From assembly GCA_018399745.1 (NCBI GenBank), contig JAGYNZ010000006.1:1-64000 (forward strand): DNA of 64,000 nt, in the 5' to 3' direction. The translations under genes and the position numbers were made by a program. Origin of the DNA: Deltaproteobacteria bacterium (lineage in GTDB: Bacteria; Desulfobacterota; Dissulfuribacteria; Dissulfuribacterales; UBA3076). The notes beneath the pieces were generated by a model that saw nothing but the letters and a program-made list of their open reading frames with translations, was not told the DNA's origin and ran no database searches. Shown in pieces: positions 27,981-34,867 of the stretch (positions are counted from its first letter, which is position 1; every line of letters begins with the position of its first letter).

Positions 27981-29037
27981 CCCCTTTCATTTCCGCATGG
28001 TCGAAATCAAATAATTCACGGCTGGCATACAAGTCAAAATAATCCAGCCTCCCACTCTCAACCGGCACCATTCCATCATTCCTTGGAAATATTCCGCCCA
28101 ATCCAGCATCCATTACAGCACTAGCAATGGTCAATTTAGTGTGCGATCCGTAATCCGGGATAGACGGATACCAGAAAATTATATTACCAGGATCTTCCCA
28201 ATATAATCTGTCTTCTCTTTCAGGATTTATATACCCATAATATGCTATGATTTTTTGTGCCATCCCATAGCTCATATTATCATTAAGATCCCTTAACCAG
28301 GCATTATCATCAAAAGGCAATGACGGCCAGAGCTTACCGTCCCATCTCAAATCCGACCTGTTAGGCTGGGTAGAGTGAAATGTTACATCCCATTTTGAGG
28401 CCCATGCGGCAGACGTTACATTATAAAAAAATTGAGAAAGTGAAGATATCTGGTCCCAAACTCCACTGGCATAATATGCTGCTAAGGCATCCTCATCATT
28501 TGCACTTGGGCTTCCATGATGAGGAGTTCCCAGTGTAACCAATTTTATTACCCTTTCTCCCCCTGGATGCCCTGCCCATTGTCCAATGTTCAGAGTCTGA
28601 TTCATAAAGGCTCTGGCTACCAGGCCACCCATGCTGTGAGCAACAATCACAAAAGGCTTATCGTCAAGTTTGTCCGGCGTCCCTGGTTCCTGAAAAGTTC
28701 TTTCGTCAATCCAATCTCTTAAGCCCTGGCTGATTTCATCAACACTTATTTGATCGCTCTCGTACCAGAAAGAATAGAGTTTATATTTGTCTTTCAATCC
28801 AGATTTATCCCAGGAATAAAAAAACATTCTAAATGTCTGCCAATAATATAAAAACGGGTTATTGACATCATCTTCTTTTGTTGGCCATTGGTTGCCGTGA
28901 ATACCATGAATCAATATTAGTGGAGTTCTGTCACCCAAGGGTGAACTATCGGCAGGCTCTTCAATTAGGACTGTAAAATCCTTGGGATGCGCTTCAACAA
29001 GAACCGGTACAAGGAAAATAAATCCTAATACGCTCAA
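27940..29037 (-). CDS. Secreted alpha/beta-hydrolase lipase (PGAP1-like), probably frameshifted at both ends
   Basis: The body of the enzyme: LILIHGIHGNQWP (oxyanion region), IVAHSMGGLVARAFM (nucleophile elbow GxSxG), NDGMVPVESGR (acid) and FDHAEM (catalytic His), so the triad is complete. The product is an exported esterase/lipase. The frame begins at TTG in the middle of a signal peptide. Three codons upstream is a stop, but another frame starts at an ATG at 29078 with GGGAG before it and reads MNRSRWRAATISLF into the same signal peptide if one T is added in the six-T run (A at 29036-29041). The tail is shifted back at 27952-27956. Either sequencing error or decay. Confidence 0.8.
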   Translation of the reverse strand: MSVLGFIFLVPVLVEAHPKDFTVLIEEPADSSPLGDRTPLILIHGIHGNQWPTKEDDVNNPFLYYWQTFRMFFYSWDKSGLKDKYKLYSFWYESDQISVDEISQGLRDWIDERTFQEPGTPDKLDDKPFVIVAHSMGGLVARAFMNQTLNIGQWAGHPGGERVIKLVTLGTPHHGSPSANDEDALAAYYASGVWDQISSLSQFFYNVTSAAWASKWDVTFHSTQPNRSDLRWDGKLWPSLPFDDNAWLRDLNDNMSYGMAQKIIAYYGYINPEREDRLYWEDPGNIIFWYPSIPDYGSHTKLTIASAVMDAGLGGIFPRNDGMVPVESGRLDYFDLYASRELFDFDHAEMKGDDLSRRIRIFVAW

Positions 29038-29078
29038 AAAAGACTAATTGTCGCTGCCCTCCACCTAGATCTATTCAT

Positions 29079-29432
29079 TTTTGAGCTCCCTCTCACAACA
29101 AACCTGCTTTTTTGAATGGCAAAATGATTGAATTCTCATTTATGTAAGCAAGAATTATACAAGATTAATTGGTAATATAAATACAAAAATACTTGTTAAT
29201 GCGGGTCTTTTTTAAAAAAACGAGGCCGATATGGAAATAAAGTGCCATTCCGGAAACTAGATTTCTACTCTCAACTATTTCCTTTCGGCCACAGTAGATT
29301 TCATAAAAATACAGGGTCACGGCCGTGGTCTTCGTGATCTTCGTGGTAAAATTTTTTTTGTAATTCTGATTGATTCAAAAAGCGCGATTTGTGACCGCGT
29401 AGAATATAAGTAAGATACGAAGTCTCAAAAAA
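29079..29432. other. Intergenic, AT-rich, with dispersed repeat text
   Basis: About 350 bases with no gene. A stretch of CTTCGTG units (CTTCGTGATCTTCGTGG, near 29331-29347) is the sort of short repeat dispersed in many bacterial genomes. No other signal. Confidence 0.4.
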
Positions 29433-29444
29433 TTGAACGTTCAA
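29433..29444. promoter_or_regulatory. Perfect 12-bp palindrome upstream of hicA, candidate operator
   Basis: TTGAACGTTCAA lies 58 bases before the hicA ATG. A second inverted repeat, CATAC-AATAT-GTATG, lies at 29490-29504 and overlaps the start. HicB antitoxins with a DNA-binding C-terminus autoregulate through such sites, so these are candidate HicB operators. Confidence 0.4.
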
Positions 29445-29501
29445 AGTCAAACGATTAATTTTTCTTGATTTGGTGGCAAAAAATGATACCATACAATATG
29501 T

Positions 29502-29756
29502 ATGAACAGGAACCATCGAAAAACTCTGAATAACGTTTTTGCTGATCCGGTTTCCGGCAATATTGAATGGTGGAAAATCGAAGCCTTGGTCAAGGCTGTG
29601 GGCTGCGAAATTATTGAGAGCGGTGGCTCCCGTATTACTATTTTGCATAAAGGCGGCAAAGCCACCTTTCACAGACCGCATCCAGGTAAAGAGGCCTTAC
29701 GTTACCGGGTGATTGCCGCTCGCGATTTTCTCAAAATGATAGGAGTGACGCCATGA
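29502..29756 (+). CDS. hicA: HicA-type toxin (mRNA interferase)
   Basis: 84 residues. The C-terminal part (KIEALVKAVGCEIIESGGSRITI, then ATFHRPHPGKEALRYRVIAARDFLKMIGV) fits the HicA subgroup with a Gly-Ser-Arg motif and FHRPHP, in which the usual catalytic His pattern is moved. HicA proteins are small double-stranded-RNA-binding-fold RNases that cleave mRNA. The stop overlaps the ATG of hicB (ATGA). The N-terminal ~20 residues are unusual and the ATG has no clear ribosome binding site. Confidence 0.85.
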   Translation: MNRNHRKTLNNVFADPVSGNIEWWKIEALVKAVGCEIIESGGSRITILHKGGKATFHRPHPGKEALRYRVIAARDFLKMIGVTP

Positions 29757-30091
29757 AAAACGCCATGACTTACAAAGGCTATGTCGCCCGTGTTGAGTTT
29801 GATCCAGAAGACCGTATTTTCTTTGGCCGCCTTGCAGGCATTCGCGACATTATCAGCTTTCACGGCGAGACAGTGAATGAGCTGGAAACAGCTTTTAAAG
29901 AAGCTGTTGACCATTATCTTGATACTTGCGCCGAACTGGGAGAAAAACCGAATAAGCCATACTCCGGCAAGTTGACGCTCCGTATTCCGCCCAGTATTCA
30001 TGCCGCAATTGCCACAGCAGCTGAGACCAGCGGCAAAAGCCTCAACAAATGGGTTGCTGACACCCTGGATCAAGCTATTCATGCTCAGTAA
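29753..30091 (+). CDS. hicB: HicB-type antitoxin
   Basis: 112 residues. The N-terminal RNase-H-like HicB part (YKGYVARVEFDPEDRIFFGRLAG, then ISFHGETVNELETAFKEAVDHYL) neutralises the toxin. The C-terminal Arc/MetJ-like part (LTLRIPPSIHAAIATAAETSG, then SLNKWVADTLDQAI) is expected to bind the operator. The gene is coupled to hicA by an ATGA overlap. The pair opens a cluster of toxin-antitoxin genes that runs to about 32.5 kb. Confidence 0.93.
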   Translation: MKNAMTYKGYVARVEFDPEDRIFFGRLAGIRDIISFHGETVNELETAFKEAVDHYLDTCAELGEKPNKPYSGKLTLRIPPSIHAAIATAAETSGKSLNKWVADTLDQAIHAQ

Positions 30092-30242
30092 CTCCATAGA
30101 GAGTCCTGTGAGCGTGGACATTGTTAGTTTTTTTGAGTCAGAATGTTTGGTTTCGCTGCCGCTTTATCCGACCTGTGGGCTTCTTTTGGCTTCTATGGAG
30201 ACACATATTATGAGAAGGAATCTTCTCAGTTTCTTTCCGTAG

Positions 30243-30480
30243 GCATTGCTTTGTGTGCCATCGTTTATACTCCTGCTGCATCCGTAGCCACAGACCCGGT
30301 TCGTTGCCACAGAACTTGCCGAGCCGCAATTTCATCTCCGGACTGATCGAATGCGTCCCCGCCAATTCGGCGCAAAGTCTGCAGTGCAACTCCGAGTTGC
30401 CGCGAAGCATCTCTGGCAGATACTTCAGCGCAAGGAACACGTCATGCCGCCTGAAGCCTCTCCTGTCCGAAAATCACAGG
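30243..30480 (-). pseudogene. Remnant of a HigA-type antitoxin
   Basis: On the minus strand the text AGTHSISPEMKLRLGKF and GLWLRMQQEYKRWH is the typical second half of the HigA/VapA helix-turn-helix antitoxin family. The first half is present in another frame just upstream: SARDASRQLGVALQTLRRI; one missing base near 30366-30370 would join them. A further shift is needed to link HDVFLAL, the usual beginning. The HigB toxin is not visible upstream. So this is a decayed, probably inactive antitoxin gene. A missing-toxin remnant in a toxin-antitoxin cluster fits repeated insertion and loss. Confidence 0.5.
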
Positions 30481-30491
30481 ACCAGTATTAG

Positions 30492-30989
30492 AGCCGGAGA
30501 ACCTTATCCCGATCACTACGGCCTTTGCCATTTTCTACTTCTCAGGCCATGAGACCAGCAAGGCATTTTTCTGTTTGTTACCAGGGCTCTCATCTTACGA
30601 AGGCGAGGGAAGCGCAAACAGGGCCTCATCCGTCGTGAGAAAAAGAGTTTATACCCCTCCGCTGGAGAGAAATCCAACCTTTTAATCCGTCTGTCCCTGG
30701 TTTTTCCCAAAAATGAGGGGCGATTGACATAGTTTTATATAAACCACACCTTTCCAGCCCTATTCAGCTTCGGGACCTTGGTAATGGCAAGGATAAATCC
30801 TGGCAGTTAATTCATAAATAGGAAAAGATTGATTAGAGAGGTGAATGAACTGATGGTTTCCATGGTGTGCCTCAATCATAAATTGAGCGGTTAGCCTTTA
30901 GCTATTAGCTTATTTAGCCTCTTCCACGGCAGGAAAGAAGGCGTGTATGGTTACAATTTGCTCTTTGGATTAAATCTGCCCTACGTAAA
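30492..30989. other. Gene-poor region between remnants
   Basis: No supported gene in about 500 bases. Short ORFs on both strands (such as 30516-30710) have no recognisable content. It may hold further decayed accessory text. Confidence 0.35.
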
Positions 30990-31283
30990 TTACAATAATC
31001 TCTCAAGTAGTCGTGACCCGTGACAAACTGCTGCTATTTCAACCGTATCATTTTTCAGGCGATATACTATGCGATAATTGCCGCAAATTCGTTCACGCAG
31101 CTTCGAATCATTATACTCAGGAACCATCCTTCCTGCCTCAGGAAACAAGGCTATACTCTCGACTAATGAAAGCACTTTCTTTGCAAAGATACGTGCGTAA
31201 GTCTCTGAGTCTATAGCAATATATTCACAGATTTGCTCAAGGTGAGAGGCCGCTCTTGGAGACCACCTTATTGTGACACCCAT
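30990..31283 (-). CDS. ParE/RelE-type toxin
   Basis: 97 residues with the type II plasmid-stabilisation pattern: RWSPRAASHLEQICEYIA, then KVLSLVESIALFPEAGRMVPEY and ERICGNYRIVYRLKNDTVEIAAVCHGSRLL. ParE members poison gyrase and RelE members cut ribosome-bound mRNA; the two cannot be told apart here. It overlaps the end of the upstream antitoxin gene by 16 bases, typical of a translationally coupled pair. Confidence 0.9.
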   Translation of the reverse strand: MGVTIRWSPRAASHLEQICEYIAIDSETYARIFAKKVLSLVESIALFPEAGRMVPEYNDSKLRERICGNYRIVYRLKNDTVEIAAVCHGSRLLERLL

Positions 31284-31456
31284 TTGGACATTCGCTCTTT
31301 GACTTCTTGGTGCAAGATACCTTTGCCTTCATCAAGTTCCCTTAAGCCTGCATCGACTTGAAGCTTGAAGTATAACTCAGAAAAAATATCGTCTACTGTC
31401 ACACTGTCAGGCAATTGCTTGATTATCTGTATGACCTGATCTTTCACGGCTTCCAT
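31268..31456 (-). CDS. Antitoxin of the ParE/RelE pair
   Basis: 62 residues, acidic and helical (VIQIIKQLPDSVTVDDIFSELYFK, then VDAGLRELDEGKGI and HQEVKERMSKWV), the pattern of the small addiction-module component family. It precedes the toxin and overlaps it by 16 bases. It is expected to bind the toxin and perhaps its own promoter, though no DNA-binding motif is obvious. Confidence 0.85.
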   Translation of the reverse strand: MEAVKDQVIQIIKQLPDSVTVDDIFSELYFKLQVDAGLRELDEGKGILHQEVKERMSKWVSQ

Positions 31457-31929
31457 AGTATCACCTCTTCAATGTTCAACTTCGCCACGTAGATTTCTTC
31501 GCAATGGTAATAATTCTGATGGAGCTTCCTCAGCAACTCTCCGGGCAATAAGTCCCGCACTCACCGCCCACCCGCACGCCTTTAAGATTGTAACTTCTCA
31601 ATAAATCCTGGCAAATCATATTTTGCGACTATTCAACTATTCAATGGATGCCTGCTTTCGCGGGAATGACTGGCATTTACATCCAAACGTCATTCCGGCG
31701 AAAGCCGGAATCTGAACATCTTACCCGGACTTATTAAGAACTTACTTAAGATTTGCTTAAACCTTTGATGTTCCACCCCATCTTCTATTAATAGTATTTA
31801 TCCGTGTGTACCCAAAGTTTCGTTTTTTTGTTTTCGTGCCTCAACCCAACCTACCCAGCTGAACCCTGAATAGTTATTATATATTCTTGAATTGTCTTTG
31901 TGAAGGTTAAAAAGAGCCCGCTTGTACAA
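31457..31929. other. Intergenic between two toxin-antitoxin pairs
   Basis: About 470 bases with no gene. It contains the inverted repeat units at 31646-31712 (see repeat entry). Nothing else is recognised. Confidence 0.4.
31646..31712. repeat. Two inverted copies of a hairpin-type dispersed repeat
   Basis: Unit A at 31646-31670 (reverse-complement GTCATTCCCGCGAAAGC) and unit B at 31688-31712 (CGTCATTCCGGCGAAAGCC) face each other. Each contains a CCGGCGAAAGCCGG-like or CCCGCGAAAGC-like hairpin. Such ATTCC-GCGAAAGC-GGAAT units are dispersed in many proteobacterial genomes; here the pair forms a long imperfect inverted repeat. Confidence 0.7.
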
Positions 31930-32274
31930 TCAAAATAGAGCCAAGTGAATCCTCATGGCCTCATCTATTCGGTGTATTTTTCCCTTTTCTAAAGTACCAA
32001 TGAATTTCACGATCCACCTCTTATCAAGTTCCCGGATTTTATCGGCCTTAACTCTGGAATCTTTCGGAAGGTTACCGATCCCCTTGGTCAACAATACTTC
32101 AAAAGGGTATATTTCCTTAATATGTTTAGAGGTTACAGGTAGAATCGTCACTGTTTCTGAGAATTCGTTGTTTTTATTATTAGAAACGACCACTACGGGC
32201 CTTGTTTTGGGTATTTCACGTCCTATGGCTGGATCAAGTGCCGCAAGGTAACAGCTGCCTTTCCTAATATTCAT
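31930..32274 (-). CDS. MazF/PemK-type toxin
   Basis: 114 residues from the ATG at 32274. It reads IRKGSCYLAALDPAIGREIPKTRPVVVVSNN, then VTILPVTSK, then PKDSRVKADKIRELDKR, the standard MazF/PemK set of the small endoribonuclease family. GGAGGG at the end of the antitoxin gene precedes this start. A longer frame back to 32301 exists, but the internal start has the ribosome binding site and follows the antitoxin stop directly. The product cleaves mRNA and is neutralised by the antitoxin upstream. Confidence 0.92.
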   Translation of the reverse strand: MNIRKGSCYLAALDPAIGREIPKTRPVVVVSNNKNNEFSETVTILPVTSKHIKEIYPFEVLLTKGIGNLPKDSRVKADKIRELDKRWIVKFIGTLEKGKIHRIDEAMRIHLALF

Positions 32275-32275
32275 C

Positions 32276-32533
32276 TCATCCCTCCAAATCACAGACTTCA
32301 AATTCTTTTATGATGGCCAGACTTTGTTCTCCGATGGCTCGATAACCTTCTTCCAGAACCCTTTCCAGTTCTTCCATTTCTTTTTTCTCAATTCGTTGCT
32401 CTATGGCCTCTCTGATAAAACGACTGCGCTTTCCTGGTCCGGCCAGCTTATTTAGCGACACCACAAGTTCTTTTGGAGCGTGATATTCAATCGCACAGTA
32501 TTTACACCCATTATGTACCTCCTGATCGGTCAA
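32276..32533 (-). CDS. MazE-like ribbon-helix-helix antitoxin, probably frameshifted
   Basis: The open frame (85 residues) has an RHH-type core (PKELVVSLNKLAGPGKRSRFIREAIEQRI) and an acidic tail that ends just before the toxin. Its start has no ribosome binding site. A better start is the ATG at 32511, six bases after AGGAGG; it reads MGVNTVRLNITL and then runs into a stop. Adding one C near 32475-32476 joins the two frames into MGVNTVRLNITLPKELV, a normal antitoxin N-terminus. So the antitoxin carries a one-base deletion, or the sequence has an error. If real, the toxin lacks its antidote and must be dealt with otherwise. Confidence 0.7.
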   Translation of the reverse strand: MTDQEVHNGCKYCAIEYHAPKELVVSLNKLAGPGKRSRFIREAIEQRIEKKEMEELERVLEEGYRAIGEQSLAIIKEFEVCDLEG

Positions 32534-32782
32534 CAGGAATTAAACTGACACGGATTTTTTAATCGCAAATACAGCTGGTTAGATGCAGATTTTACTGATT
32601 GTCACGGTGTAATCTATGCGCCACGCGGTAACCCGTGTCCGAGAAGGGCTGAAAGGATTAGACTCTACGCAATATATTATGCTAGAAGAAATCAGTCATC
32701 AACGTTTATTAAATCTGATAATATTCTGTACGTTTATTGTGCACCATTGACGATCACCGGTATGTCGTAAAACGAAAAAACC

Positions 32783-33066
32783 ATGAATAATAAACAAGCC
32801 TCAGTAGAAAAGATCTTAACCGAACCTGATTATGACCACGAAGGTTTTGTCGATTACATCTATGACTGTCATACCTATAAATTATGGTAAGGCATAATCG
32901 GCTTCGGCAGCAGACCATCCGCGTTGGTTCTGTACAGCGGTACGGGAGGCAATCATCAATAATTTCGTGGCGTTTCAGTTATTGGCTGATGAACAGCCTG
33001 TGATCTTCTGCGACCAAATGGGGCGTGGAAAATCAGACCGCCGGGATAATCTGTACTTCATGACCT
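32783..33066 (+). pseudogene. Decayed proline iminopeptidase (alpha/beta hydrolase) fragment
   Basis: The text reads GFVDYIYDCHTYKLW, a stop, then SALVLYSGTGGNHH, a one-base shift, then NFVAFQLLADEQPVIFCDQM and GRGKSDRRDN. This matches the first third of proline iminopeptidases (HGGPG, then LADERPVIFYDQLGCGKSD), with the HGGPG motif changed to SGTGG. After about 33066 the similarity stops. With a stop, a frameshift and a truncation, this cannot make an active enzyme. It sits at the edge of the toxin-antitoxin cluster and fits a decaying accessory region. Confidence 0.55.
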
Positions 33067-33402
33067 CCATGGACAGACCCTTTAAACTCCGCAGGTCACA
33101 AAGGGCTGTTCTAAGAAAAGTGGAATCAGGGAACTCTTTCTGAATGAACTTTACAGATACTTTTGAACCTATTTGAATTCCTTTGAGAAGATTTTGTCAT
33201 AGTGGTCAGGGTGAAGTAGTATACACTTTGTTGATTTTATGTCTTGGCAGTGAAAATTGAACCTCCAAATTTTAAAAAAACAAGTATTTAGATGCGTTTC
33301 CTAATTTCAAATTTCCAGTTTCGACTTCGGTAAAAGTATAAACAAATGAATGAAGAATTCCTGTATGCACGCACTAAATACGTTTTACTTTAGACTAGTT
33401 TC
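33067..33402. other. Intergenic, no gene seen
   Basis: About 340 bases between the hydrolase remnant and the radical SAM gene. The end of it should hold the promoter of the next gene; AT-rich, with no clear site. Confidence 0.35.
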
Positions 33403-34695
33403 ATGAAAAATCCAGAAAAAATGCCATCCCTTGTCTATGCTGATTCTGAGGGCCGGATCTATGACTTACCTGGACTTAAGATGGCAGGAAGAAGCGGCCG
33501 TGTTTTGCATCCGGTAGACCTTAAGGATCTTATTCCCCTGCCTCAGGGGAGCGAGCTCTTTGTGCTCCCTGACCGCCTGCCTGTGGGTTGGGACCAGGAT
33601 CAGGACGATATGGTGGTGTTGGATAAAGATCCTGTCAACGCCGAGGGAAACGTCAGTGCAGTTGCCGCCTTTATGGCCCCTGCCTATACCCAGACCGCTC
33701 TTGCCGCCTTTTACAGGTCGAGTTTGGACATCCCCATTTTACCTCTCTTTACCTATACTGCGGTTGGCTGGTGGAAGGGACGTTTTTGGGCAGCGGGCTT
33801 CAGGAGTGATCTGGATACACGTCAGGATTTTTGTAACTTCCGTCCGCAAGAAGTCCGCAAAAAAACCATTGCCATGCTTAAAAAGAAAAAGGAGAACAGG
33901 CTTATACAACACCTTGGGAAATGCAGCTTAACCTACGGGTGCCCCGCTGCGAAAAATCTCTTCCTGGGAAGATGGGAGGCACCTCTTCCCACTTCACCCG
34001 TCTGTAATGCGGCCTGTCTCGGTTGTATATCGCTGCAATCAGAAGGCATACCTCCTGCCAGCCAGGACAGGATTACCTTTATACCTACAACAGAAGAAGT
34101 TGCTGATGTCGCGGTACCACATTTAAAAAGGGCAAAAAGACCTGTGGTGAGCTTTGGACAGGGATGCGAAGGAGAACCCCTGCTACAGGCAAAACTACTG
34201 GAGCGGTCTATAATAAAGATACGAGAAGAGACGAATAAAGGCACTATTAATCTTAATACCAATGCCAGTCTGCCGGGGAAAGTGGAAAATCTGATTTATG
34301 CAGGGCTTGACAGCATGAGGATCAGTATCAACAGTACACGGGAAAAATATTATCATGCCTACTTCCGGCCCAAGGGTTATGATCAAACTGATGTACTGGC
34401 TTCATGGAGAATTATGAAGAAGGCCGGACGCTTTGTCTCCCTCAATCTATTTGTATTGCCGGGTCTTACGGATGAAATGGCAGAGATAGACCGGCTCTCA
34501 GACCTGATAGAAGAATTGGGTCTTGATCTTATCCAGCTCAGAAATCACAACATTGATCCTGACTGGTATTTAGATGGAATAGATTACAAATATACAGGTC
34601 ACCGGACAGGGATAAAGGGTATGATAACAATACTTAAAAAGCGATTTCCCCAGCTCCGGTTCGGCTATTTTAATCCGTATTTGAGATCGGATTAA
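33403..34695 (+). CDS. Radical SAM protein of unknown substrate
   Basis: 430 residues. The iron-sulfur motif CNAACLGC (C201-x3-C205-x2-C208) is the radical-SAM signature, followed by VSFGQGCEGEPLLQ (a Gly-rich SAM-binding stretch), TINLNTNAS, and DSMRISINSTREKYYHAYFRPKGY in the barrel. The N-terminal 190 residues are not part of the usual core; their identity is unknown to me. The reaction cannot be predicted. It precedes ileS on the same strand by 170 bases. It may be a protein or peptide-modifying enzyme, but there is no small peptide gene beside it. Confidence 0.85.
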   Translation: MKNPEKMPSLVYADSEGRIYDLPGLKMAGRSGRVLHPVDLKDLIPLPQGSELFVLPDRLPVGWDQDQDDMVVLDKDPVNAEGNVSAVAAFMAPAYTQTALAAFYRSSLDIPILPLFTYTAVGWWKGRFWAAGFRSDLDTRQDFCNFRPQEVRKKTIAMLKKKKENRLIQHLGKCSLTYGCPAAKNLFLGRWEAPLPTSPVCNAACLGCISLQSEGIPPASQDRITFIPTTEEVADVAVPHLKRAKRPVVSFGQGCEGEPLLQAKLLERSIIKIREETNKGTINLNTNASLPGKVENLIYAGLDSMRISINSTREKYYHAYFRPKGYDQTDVLASWRIMKKAGRFVSLNLFVLPGLTDEMAEIDRLSDLIEELGLDLIQLRNHNIDPDWYLDGIDYKYTGHRTGIKGMITILKKRFPQLRFGYFNPYLRSD

Positions 34696-34771
34696 TGCTG
34701 GTGTAATATGCGCCCGCAAAACAGGACAAAAGTAACCGTTCTGGGTTGAGAGGTTCAAGGTGCGAGGTTAG

Positions 34772-34825
34772 TAAAGATTATCAAAAAGAACAACCCTGAA
34801 CGGTGAACCCTGAACCTGTGAACGT
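34772..34825 (+). repeat. Short imperfect repeat text (GAACCCTGAAC) before ileS
   Basis: Between the radical SAM gene and ileS, the motif AACCCTGAAC occurs with close variants (AACAACCCTGAACGGTGAAC, then CCCTGAACCTGTGAACG) over about 40 bases. This looks like a short dispersed low-complexity repeat and has no obvious role. Confidence 0.4.
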
Positions 34826-34867
34826 CTATGTACAAAACAACACCAGAAAAGTCGATCAGAGGATTAA

